64,000 nt of DNA from UBA8752 sp965657965 (GTDB taxonomy: Bacteria; Bacteroidota; Bacteroidia; Flavobacteriales_D; Sanyastnellaceae). This document shows, in pieces, positions 1-6,894 of the stretch. Location of the stretch: NCBI GenBank assembly GCA_965657965.1, contig CBFHQM010000009.1, positions 1-64,000 on the forward strand. Direction: 5' to 3'. The translations under genes and the position numbers were made by a program. Within the stretch, counting starts at the first letter, position 1, and each line of letters begins with the position of its first letter. The notes below the pieces were generated by a model. It was not told the origin of the DNA, searched no databases, and was given only the letters and a program-made list of their open reading frames with translations.

Positions 1-644
1 GCTGCACCGCGCAATGCGGTGGCAATCCGGGAAATCAAAAACCCCGACACCGGCATGAAAACAAGGGCAAACAGCGTGAGCTCCCAGCTGATCGCAAACA
101 GCGTAATCAACGAGAGTAAAATCATGATGGGCGCCTTAAACAACACCTCTAGCGTGCCAATCACGCTGAACTCGACCTCCATGAGGTCATTGGTCATTCT
201 GCTGATTAAGTCGCCTTTTCTCTGCTCGGTAAAATAGCCGACGGGCAGGGCCAAAACACGGTCAAACAACTGACTGCGCAGGTCGCGGGCTACACCCGTC
301 CGAATGGTGGCCAAACTGTAGAAGGACAGATAAGTGACCAAGTTTTTTACCAAAGCCAAAACCGCAATGGCAACACACATGATGAGCAAAGCGCGCTCTG
401 CGCCTTGCACCTTCACGAAGGCATCCAAACCGGCTGTCAAACGGGCAAAAACAGCGTCTGCACCGGCAGCATCCGACGCCGCCGACGGCGCTTCACCTGT
501 GCGAAAAAGAATGCGCAAAAAAGGAACAATCGCCAAGAAGGTAAAGAGCGACAACACCGCCCCCAATGCATTGAACACCACGTTCCCCAGCAAATTGATG
601 CGATACCGAAGCACGAGCCGGAAGAGGTCTCCGAATCGCTTCAT
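1..644 (-). CDS. MsbA-like ABC exporter, N-terminal part (cut by window start)
   Basis: The minus-strand frame opens with ATG at 644 and stays open to the first base, giving the first 214 residues of a longer protein. What is visible is the transmembrane half of an ABC exporter: several hydrophobic helices, then a typical cytoplasmic coupling segment (GYFTEQRKGDLISRMTND) just before two more helices. The ATPase domain lies outside the window. Proteins of this type form homodimers in the inner membrane and export lipids or lipid A precursors; the substrate here is an inference from family resemblance only. The start codon overlaps the purB stop as ATGA, so the gene is probably translated by coupling with purB. 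The start has no visible Shine-Dalgarno sequence. Confidence 0.85.
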   Translation of the reverse strand, partial: MKRFGDLFRLVLRYRINLLGNVVFNALGAVLSLFTFLAIVPFLRILFRTGEAPSAASDAAGADAVFARLTAGLDAFVKVQGAERALLIMCVAIAVLALVKNLVTYLSFYSLATIRTGVARDLRSQLFDRVLALPVGYFTEQRKGDLISRMTNDLMEVEFSVIGTLEVLFKAPIMILLSLITLFAISWELTLFALVFMPVSGFLISRIATALRGA

Positions 645-1996
645 GCGCCAACTGTACCTGTGTAATTGTGTGGGGTAATGGCGGCCAATTCGGCCTTGAC
701 TTGATCTGAAACCGGTAGATTCTGAATGAAGTCGGCCATGCTCTCCTTGTTGATTCCAGATTTCCCACGGGTGAGGGCTTTCAACAACTCGTAAGGCTTC
801 TCAACACCTTCTCTGCGCAAAACCGTTTGAACCGCTTCTGCAACCACGGCCCACTGGGCGTCCAAGTCCGCCTCCAAACGGGGCGCATTGAGGACCAACT
901 TCCCAAGCCCCTTGCGCAAGGCATTGAGCGCAATCAAACTGTGTCCTACCGGAACGCCGATGTTGCGCAGGACAGTGCTGTCGGTCAAGTCGCGCTGCAG
1001 CCGGCTAATGGGCAATTTCCTGGCCAAATGACCAAGCAAAGCGTTGGCCACTCCCAGATTGCCCTCGCTGTTCTCGAAATCAATGGGATTCACTTTGTGC
1101 GGCATGGCCGATGACCCGACTTCGCCGGCAATCACCTTCTGTTTAAAATAATCCAGGCTGATATAGTGCCAGACGTCTCGGTCGAGGTCAATCAAAATGG
1201 TGTGGATGCGCTGCAGTGCATCGCACCAAGCCGCCAGGTAGTCATAATGCTCAATCTGTGTGGTTGGGTGGCTCCGATGCAGCCCCAATTCTTCGCCAAC
1301 AAAGCGCTCTGCAAAGGCGTGCCAGTCCACTTCGGGATACGCCACATGATGGGCGTTAAACCCACCCGTGGCCCCACCAAACTTGGCCGCGAAAGGCACC
1401 GCTTCAAATTGGGCAACAGCATGGTCAATTCGCTCCACAAAAACGGAAAGCTCCTTGCCCAACATGACCGGGCTCGCTGGTTGTCCGTGGGTACGGGCCA
1501 ACATCGGCACCGCTTGCCAAGCCTCGGCCAAGCCCGCCAAATCGTCACGAACGGCTTGCAAAGCGGGCAACAACACATCGGCCGTGGCCTCCGCCATGGA
1601 CAGCGGAATGGCAGTGTTGTTGATGTCCTGTGAGGTGAGACCAAAGTGAATGAACTCCGACCTGTCCTCTAAACCAAGGGCTGGAAAGCGGTCTTTAATG
1701 AAGTATTCGACCGCCTTCACATCGTGGTTCGTGGTCTTCTCAATGTCTTTGACTGCCTGTGCCTCAGCGGGTCCAAAATCAATGTATACCTGACGCAGTC
1801 CTGCCACTTCCGCATCGGACAAGGCCGGCAACTGAGGCAGGCCAAGGGCATGCAATGCCAGGAAATATTCCACCTCGATCCGAACGCGGTATTGAATGAG
1901 TCCGGCTTCGGAGAAATAGGGCGCCAAAGATTGAGTGTGGCGCGAGTAGCGTCCATCAATGGGACTGACGGCGAGAAGGGCGGAAGAATCAGACAT
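641..1996 (-). CDS. purB: Adenylosuccinate lyase
   Basis: This 451-residue protein is a fumarase/aspartase-superfamily lyase. It carries the signature loop SSAMPHKVNPIDFENSEG and, near the N-terminus, AVSPIDGRY, as in the E. coli-type enzyme of about 456 residues. It releases fumarate twice in purine metabolism: from SAICAR in the IMP pathway and from adenylosuccinate in AMP synthesis. I chose ATG at 1996 because it puts the conserved start SALLAVSPIDGRY close to the N-terminus; the frame is open to 2014 only through a non-ATG codon. The stop overlaps the start of the ABC exporter by four bases. A weak -7-like element sits about 23 bases upstream. Confidence 0.96.
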   Translation of the reverse strand: MSDSSALLAVSPIDGRYSRHTQSLAPYFSEAGLIQYRVRIEVEYFLALHALGLPQLPALSDAEVAGLRQVYIDFGPAEAQAVKDIEKTTNHDVKAVEYFIKDRFPALGLEDRSEFIHFGLTSQDINNTAIPLSMAEATADVLLPALQAVRDDLAGLAEAWQAVPMLARTHGQPASPVMLGKELSVFVERIDHAVAQFEAVPFAAKFGGATGGFNAHHVAYPEVDWHAFAERFVGEELGLHRSHPTTQIEHYDYLAAWCDALQRIHTILIDLDRDVWHYISLDYFKQKVIAGEVGSSAMPHKVNPIDFENSEGNLGVANALLGHLARKLPISRLQRDLTDSTVLRNIGVPVGHSLIALNALRKGLGKLVLNAPRLEADLDAQWAVVAEAVQTVLRREGVEKPYELLKALTRGKSGINKESMADFIQNLPVSDQVKAELAAITPHNYTGTVGA

Positions 1997-2018
1997 GTGA
2001 AAAGAGACCTGCAAAGGG

Positions 2019-2026
2019 CGAAATTA
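2019..2026 (-). promoter_or_regulatory. Possible -7 element of purB
   Basis: The minus strand reads TAATTTCG, one mismatch from the Bacteroidota -7 consensus TAnnTTTG, 23 bases before the purB ATG. No TTG box is visible at the right distance, so this is a weak call. Confidence 0.3.
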
Positions 2027-2061
2027 CGGCGCACAGAGCGGGCGACACGTACCTTTCGAGC

Positions 2062-2934
2062 ATGACAATCCACACGGTCACCCACGGGATGTTCAAACTC
2101 GACGGCGGCGCCATGTTTGGCGTAGTGCCCAAGCCCCTCTGGTCCAAGTCCCACCCCACCGACGAACGAAATCGCTGCGATTGGGCGCTCCGCTCTTTGC
2201 TCATCGAAGAAGGGAACCGCCTAATGCTCATCGACTGCGGAATGGGCGACAAGCAGCCCGACAAGTTCTTCTCCCATTACCAGCCAAGAACCGAGGACCT
2301 CGACGAGCAACTTTCTGCATTGGGCTTCCACCGAAACGACATTACCGATGTCTTCTTAACCCACCTGCACTTTGACCACTGCGGAGGGGCCATCCGCAGA
2401 CGCCCGGGACATCCAGAGATGTTGGAACCCGCGTTCTCTAACGCCACATTTTGGAGCACCAAAAGGCATTGGGACTGGGCCAAGGAACCCAACCCTAGAG
2501 AAAAAGCCAGCTTCCTCAAAGAGAACATTCATCCCATTGAAGCCTCGGGACAGCTCAACTTTATCGAACGGCCAGAAGGCGCAACCGATGTCCGGTCTCC
2601 CATTCCTGGGTTCAACAACATCGACGTGCTCTTTGTGGACGGACACACCGAAAGTCAAATGCTGCCTTTGATCAAAGAAGGAGACCGAAAGGCGCTGTTC
2701 ACAGCGGACCTGCTGCCGTCCACAACACACATCCCCGCTGCGTGGGTCATGGGATACGACACGCGTCCTCTTTTGACCGTCTCGGAAAAAGAGAGAATCC
2801 TCAACTGTGCAGTTCGAGAAAACTGGACGTTGCTGTTTGAGCACGACGCCCATCATGAAGCTGCCCAAGTCGAACGCACGGAAAAGGGCATACGCTTGAG
2901 CCGCGCAGGGCAACGCGCAGACTTCTATTGGTGA
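2062..2934 (+). CDS. MBL-fold metallo-hydrolase
   Basis: This 290-residue protein has a metallo-beta-lactamase fold. The zinc-binding motif HLHFDH is at residues 101-106, with GG just after it; an upstream LIDCG strand (57-60) and later aspartate and histidine ligands (for example FTADLLPSTTH) complete the site. No signal peptide is seen, so it is probably cytoplasmic. The fold covers lactonases, glyoxalase II-like hydrolases and others; the N-terminus (GGAMFGVVPKPLW) resembles quorum-quenching-lactonase-like members, but the substrate cannot be assigned. It is divergent from purB across 65 bases and ends six bases before the convergent pyrD stop. Confidence 0.85.
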   Translation: MTIHTVTHGMFKLDGGAMFGVVPKPLWSKSHPTDERNRCDWALRSLLIEEGNRLMLIDCGMGDKQPDKFFSHYQPRTEDLDEQLSALGFHRNDITDVFLTHLHFDHCGGAIRRRPGHPEMLEPAFSNATFWSTKRHWDWAKEPNPREKASFLKENIHPIEASGQLNFIERPEGATDVRSPIPGFNNIDVLFVDGHTESQMLPLIKEGDRKALFTADLLPSTTHIPAAWVMGYDTRPLLTVSEKERILNCAVRENWTLLFEHDAHHEAAQVERTEKGIRLSRAGQRADFYW

Positions 2935-2940
2935 ATGCGC

Positions 2941-3990
2941 CTAGCGCAACCCCTCTAGGCATTGTCGCACAATGCCTGGGCCAGTGTACACCATGCCACT
3001 ATAGACTTGAACGAGGTCTGCCCCCGCCTCCATTTTTTCACGGGCGGTGGGGCCATCTTCGATTCCACCCACGCCGATGATGGCGAAATCACCACGGGCT
3101 CGGAGGTAACGCACAACCGCCGTACTTCTGTTCCGGACCGGTGCGCCGCTTAGCCCCCCAGCTCCGATGGCCTTGACCCGGTCAGCTGAGGTCCGAAGCC
3201 CGTCCCGAACGATGGTGGTATTGGTGGCAATCACCCCGTCGATCCCCGTGTCTTTCACCAGCGCCACAATGTCGTCGAGCTGACTGTCCGTTAAATCCGG
3301 TGCAATCTTCAAAAACACAGGGCGAACGACAGTTTGAGTGTGGTTGTGCTCCTGAAGCCGCCTCAACAATTCCGTGAGCGGCGCCCGGTCCTGAAGCTCT
3401 CTCAATCCCGGCGTATTGGGCGAACTCACATTGACTGCGAAATAATCCACGTGTGGATGGAGCGCCACAAAACAAGCGAGGTAATCGTCTGCGGCTTGAG
3501 CGTTCGGCGTCACCTTGTTTCGCCCGATGTTGCCCCCCACAATCAATCCCTTGGGCCGCTGCTTCAAGCGCTCAACCAATGCGTCTACCCCGCCGTTGTT
3601 AAAGCCCATACGATTGATGAGGCCTCGGTCTTCCTTGAGTCGAAACAAACGCGGTTGGAGATTTCCTGGCTGGGGCTTTGGCGTTACCGTTCCCACTTCC
3701 ACAAAACCAAACCCCATGCAAGCCAACTCGTGAAGCCAACGGCCGTCTTTGTCGAAACCAGCGGCCAGCCCTACCCTGTGCGGGAACGTTAAGCCGGCAA
3801 CCTGAACAGCATCCCCTGCATGGGCCTGAGCCGCAAGGGACCGGCGCAAAGCAGCGCCAACCAACGGCAACTTCAACCCGAAAGCAAACAGCCCCATGGT
3901 GCGATAATGGGCCCGTTCGGGATCCATGCGGAACGCCAGAGGACGAACAACTGACTGATAAATGCGGGTCCCAAATGAAGAATGGCTCAT
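2941..3990 (-). CDS. pyrD: Dihydroorotate dehydrogenase (quinone), class 2
   Basis: This 349-residue protein oxidises dihydroorotate to orotate in pyrimidine synthesis and passes electrons to membrane quinones. Class 2 is indicated by the N-terminal membrane-associating helix region (residues about 1-45) and by the length, close to the 336 residues of E. coli PyrD. FMN-barrel motifs are clear: GLAAGFDKDG, NRMGFNNGG, VNVSSPNTPGLR with the catalytic serine region, and GVGGI near the end. The ATG at 3990 is preferred; the longer open frame to 4215 has no homologous sequence and would run through the divergent gene at 4087. The gene is convergent with the MBL hydrolase. Confidence 0.96.
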   Translation of the reverse strand: MSHSSFGTRIYQSVVRPLAFRMDPERAHYRTMGLFAFGLKLPLVGAALRRSLAAQAHAGDAVQVAGLTFPHRVGLAAGFDKDGRWLHELACMGFGFVEVGTVTPKPQPGNLQPRLFRLKEDRGLINRMGFNNGGVDALVERLKQRPKGLIVGGNIGRNKVTPNAQAADDYLACFVALHPHVDYFAVNVSSPNTPGLRELQDRAPLTELLRRLQEHNHTQTVVRPVFLKIAPDLTDSQLDDIVALVKDTGIDGVIATNTTIVRDGLRTSADRVKAIGAGGLSGAPVRNRSTAVVRYLRARGDFAIIGVGGIEDGPTAREKMEAGADLVQVYSGMVYTGPGIVRQCLEGLR

Positions 3991-4063
3991 GTCCGACAAA
4001 GATGTTAATAAAGATGTGGATACGGACAAGACACCCCTCCGACCGACAGGCCCGTTCGGCCGA

Positions 4064-4071
4064 TAATTTTG
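4064..4071 (+). promoter_or_regulatory. Possible -7 promoter element
   Basis: TAATTTTG matches TAnnTTTG exactly and lies 15 bases before the ATG of the gene at 4087, implying a very short leader. No TTG box is found 17-23 bases upstream. Confidence 0.4.
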
Positions 4072-4086
4072 ACATGAACCGATTGC

Positions 4087-4653
4087 ATGTTGTTTAACTG
4101 GGGCAAAAAGAAGTTGAAGACCGAAGAGGTAGCGCGGATGTTCGTCCACGCCACCTTGGACAGCGTAGAAGACGCTTGGGCCGACGTGGCTGGACTGATA
4201 CGAGAATCCCCACATTTCGAGCGTCCACCTGAGCTCGGGGAAGGCGATGCCGCTCCTTTTCTTCTTGTGGTTCTCGCCGGCAACTTCGACATGATTTCCC
4301 GCTACTTCGAAGGAGGTTCCGAAAGCATGCTCATCGACGCCATTCTGGCGGAGCTGTCAAAAGAACTCGGCATGCCAAGCGCTCAATTGGCGCAACGCAT
4401 CGGATGTGTTCGCGAAGACATGCTGCGCTCGAATCGCCCTTCGAAGAAGACCCTCAGTGCGATGTCCCGTGGGATCTACCTTGGATACGACCTCAACGAG
4501 GCCCAAGAAGAGTACTTCCGCTCTTTGAATGTCCCGAACCCTCGGTTTTTGATGCAGATGGAGGAGATGCTGCACCACTTCTTGTGGGACTGGAACTCCT
4601 TTCGCGAGCAATACCGCACCCAGCTTCAGACATCCGGCCTCGCCGCAGTCTGA
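4087..4653 (+). CDS. Conserved hypothetical protein, possible Xre-like helix-turn-helix
   Basis: I do not recognise a named family for this 188-residue soluble protein. Residues about 92-147 look like an Xre-type helix-turn-helix: a repeat of helices with SAQLAQRIG, a loop with NRPSKKTLSAMSRG, and a closing YDLNEAQEEYF that matches the usual ...L.LS.EEA.E.L ending of that fold. The N-terminal 80 residues are mixed alpha with an acidic patch. No signal peptide or membrane segment is seen. If the HTH reading is right it could bind DNA, but no target is visible. The gene is divergent from pyrD and convergent with smpB, whose stop codon begins two bases after its own. Confidence 0.65.
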   Translation: MLFNWGKKKLKTEEVARMFVHATLDSVEDAWADVAGLIRESPHFERPPELGEGDAAPFLLVVLAGNFDMISRYFEGGSESMLIDAILAELSKELGMPSAQLAQRIGCVREDMLRSNRPSKKTLSAMSRGIYLGYDLNEAQEEYFRSLNVPNPRFLMQMEEMLHHFLWDWNSFREQYRTQLQTSGLAAV

Positions 4654-4655
4654 AC

Positions 4656-5093
4656 TCACCCTCTTCGTTCCAAATCTCGAGCCTGGTCTCGGTCTTTGAT
4701 TGTGTTCCGCTTGTCCACGAGCTTTTTTCCTTTGGCCAATGCGATTTCGAGTTTGGCGTAACCGCTCTTCGAGATGTACATGCGCGTAGGGACCACAGTA
4801 ACCCCGACGTCCCTCAACTTTCTCTGAAGCTTGGTTAGCTCGGTTCGCTTCAGGAGCAATTTGCGCATCCGGCGTGGCTGATGCGTAACATACCCCGCAT
4901 GATCATAGGCTTCTACGTTCATGTTAAAGACAAAGAATTCGTCGCCTTCAAAACGACAATACGCCTCTACAATGCTCGCTTTTCCCGCACGAATGCTCTT
5001 GATCTCTGTTCCCAGCAGCTGAATACCTGCTGTGTATTGATCCGTCAGAAAGTAACTGAAAGCCGCTTTTCTGTTTTTGATCTCTACCGCCAT
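4656..5093 (-). CDS. smpB: SsrA-binding protein
   Basis: This 145-residue protein is SmpB, which binds tmRNA and delivers it to stalled ribosomes for trans-translation. Diagnostic sequences are NRKAAFSYF at the N-terminus, LLGTEIKSIRAGKASI, and the C-terminal basic tail YAKLEIALAKGKKLVDKRNTIKDRD, which mimics the codon-anticodon region in the decoding centre. The length fits the family (about 150). The tmRNA gene itself is not in the window. A TAATTTTC element, one mismatch from the -7 consensus, lies six bases before the ATG, so the mRNA may be nearly leaderless. Confidence 0.96.
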   Translation of the reverse strand: MAVEIKNRKAAFSYFLTDQYTAGIQLLGTEIKSIRAGKASIVEAYCRFEGDEFFVFNMNVEAYDHAGYVTHQPRRMRKLLLKRTELTKLQRKLRDVGVTVVPTRMYISKSGYAKLEIALAKGKKLVDKRNTIKDRDQARDLERRG

Positions 5094-5165
5094 CTTAGGG
5101 AAAATTACAACCCACAGCGGGGGATGCGATTGAACCTTCTGATTTTATCCCGTCCTTCGCTCAGA

Positions 5166-6866
5166 ATGATGGTTCGATTGACGCTCACCCTCCTTGTTTT
5201 GGGTATGAATGTGGCCGCACAAGGTCAGACTGTAGGCCTTTTGCTGAATACGCCTGAAGCTTTTGATGGATACACCCTGGTGGCGCCGACAGGCGCCACG
5301 CGAACTCATTTGGTTGACAATTGCGGTCGCATCATCAATGAATGGGTGAGCAATTACCGCGCAGGAGAGTCGGCCTACTTATTGGAAGATGGATCCCTGC
5401 TCCGCACTTGCCGAATTTCGAGCACGGTGTTCAATGGTGGCGGCATTGGTGGCCGCATTGAACGCTTTTCTTGGGAAGGCGACTTGATTTGGAGCTACAC
5501 CATGGCCAACAACAATCGCCACCACCACCACGACATGGCCTGGTTGCCCAACGGCAATGTTGTGCTCATGGGGTGGGAATACAAAAGCGCAGAAGAGGCC
5601 GCCGCTGTCGGCCGTGAAATTGAAGGGGCGGTTTGGCCCCCTCTTCTGGTCGAGATTTCGCCAAACGAGAACGAAGGGGGCACCATTGCTTGGGAATGGC
5701 ACGCTTGGGATCACCTCATTCAAAATGTCGACACCAACCTGCCCAACTTCGGCGAGCCCTACGAACATGTTGACCGTTTCGACGTCAATTATGGATCCAC
5801 CTCCGGAGGGGGCATTCCCGGTGGCCAAACTGGAGGAGACTGGTTCCATTGCAATGCCGTCACCTACCATCCAGAGCACGACCTGTTGATGCTCAACTCT
5901 CGCAATTGGAACGAATTCTACATCCTCGATCATGCCACAACTTCTTCGGCTGCGAGCGGCCCAGAAGGTGATCTGCTCTACCGATGGGGAAATCCGATCG
6001 CCTATGGAAGAGGAGAGGCATCCGACCGGGTGTTTTTTGGCCAACACGACCCCCACTGGCTGTTGACCGAAGGGCCAACTGTGGCGGGTGGAGACCCCAA
6101 TCAAACCGTCCTCATCTTCAACAATGGAGATGGTCGGCCAGGAGGAAATGGAAGCTCCGTGGATGAATTGACATTGCCCTGGAACCCGGACGCCGAAAAC
6201 GGCCATTACACTTCGCCCACAGCACAAGGAACGGATCCTTTTGCCCCCGAAGCACTCGATTGGAGCTGGCCGGAGACCCCGGACCTCGACTTCTACAGCA
6301 GTAAAATCAGTGGGTCACAGCGCATGCCCAATGGCAACACCTTGATCTGCGAAGGGGCCAGCGGCCACCTTTTCGAAATCACTCCAAATGGAGATTTGGC
6401 TTGGGAATACTACACCGCATACAACCAATTTGGCGCCATCAATCAAGGCGACACCCCTTTCGCCAACTCCACATTTCGCGCCTACCGATACGCCCCAGAC
6501 TACGCTGCTTTTGAAGGCCGGGACATGACGCCCGGAGACCCCGTGGAAGCCAACCCCTTCCCTTTTGACTGCACGTTGTACCCAGCCCCTGTGGACACCA
6601 CGGCAACATCCATTGCCGAGGAGGGGACGATTCAACGCTGGGCAGCCTACCCGAATCCAACCCAGGGCAGCTTCCGCATTGAAGCGCCCGAAACAGGCAC
6701 ATGGACCTTGTCTGATCTTCGGGGAAAACAGTGGGCAAAAGGCACCCTGACCTTTGGAAAAAACCCCTGTCGTACCCACGGGATTCCTGGTGGGATGTAT
6801 GTACTTCGCATGTATGGATTCGACGGTCGTCCCACTGGAGCGTCACGCATGCAAATCGTTCGTTAA
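5166..6866 (+). CDS. Secreted arylsulfotransferase-like protein with T9SS sorting domain (copy 1)
   Basis: This 566-residue protein starts with a signal peptide (residues about 1-20, ending AAQG) and has a six-bladed-propeller aryl-sulfotransferase domain. Residues known to matter in E. coli AssT (His252, His356, Arg374, His436) have counterparts: His122 in HHHHD followed by PNGNV, His228 in DWFHCNAV, Arg246 in LNSRNWNE, His294 in GQHDPHW. The His228-Arg246 spacing of 18 is identical to His356-Arg374. The last 75 residues (YPNPTQGSFRIE ... GGMYVLRMYG) are a T9SS type A sorting domain, so it is exported to the cell surface or medium. Substrate unknown. ATG at 5166 is chosen for the signal peptide; 5124 and 5169 are alternatives. 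A paralogue follows 28 bases downstream. Confidence 0.85.
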   Translation: MMVRLTLTLLVLGMNVAAQGQTVGLLLNTPEAFDGYTLVAPTGATRTHLVDNCGRIINEWVSNYRAGESAYLLEDGSLLRTCRISSTVFNGGGIGGRIERFSWEGDLIWSYTMANNNRHHHHDMAWLPNGNVVLMGWEYKSAEEAAAVGREIEGAVWPPLLVEISPNENEGGTIAWEWHAWDHLIQNVDTNLPNFGEPYEHVDRFDVNYGSTSGGGIPGGQTGGDWFHCNAVTYHPEHDLLMLNSRNWNEFYILDHATTSSAASGPEGDLLYRWGNPIAYGRGEASDRVFFGQHDPHWLLTEGPTVAGGDPNQTVLIFNNGDGRPGGNGSSVDELTLPWNPDAENGHYTSPTAQGTDPFAPEALDWSWPETPDLDFYSSKISGSQRMPNGNTLICEGASGHLFEITPNGDLAWEYYTAYNQFGAINQGDTPFANSTFRAYRYAPDYAAFEGRDMTPGDPVEANPFPFDCTLYPAPVDTTATSIAEEGTIQRWAAYPNPTQGSFRIEAPETGTWTLSDLRGKQWAKGTLTFGKNPCRTHGIPGGMYVLRMYGFDGRPTGASRMQIVR

Positions 6867-6894
6867 CACACCTTTATTCGCGTTTACACTCATC

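Noticed and set aside
1..768. Several open frames of 60-114 codons on both strands near the window start
   Set aside because: They overlap the exporter frame, which reads through the same DNA with clear transmembrane and coupling-helix sequences.
4881..5165. N-terminal extension of the first arylsulfotransferase-like protein
   Set aside because: It would overlap smpB on the other strand and bury the signal peptide; ATG 5166 is better.
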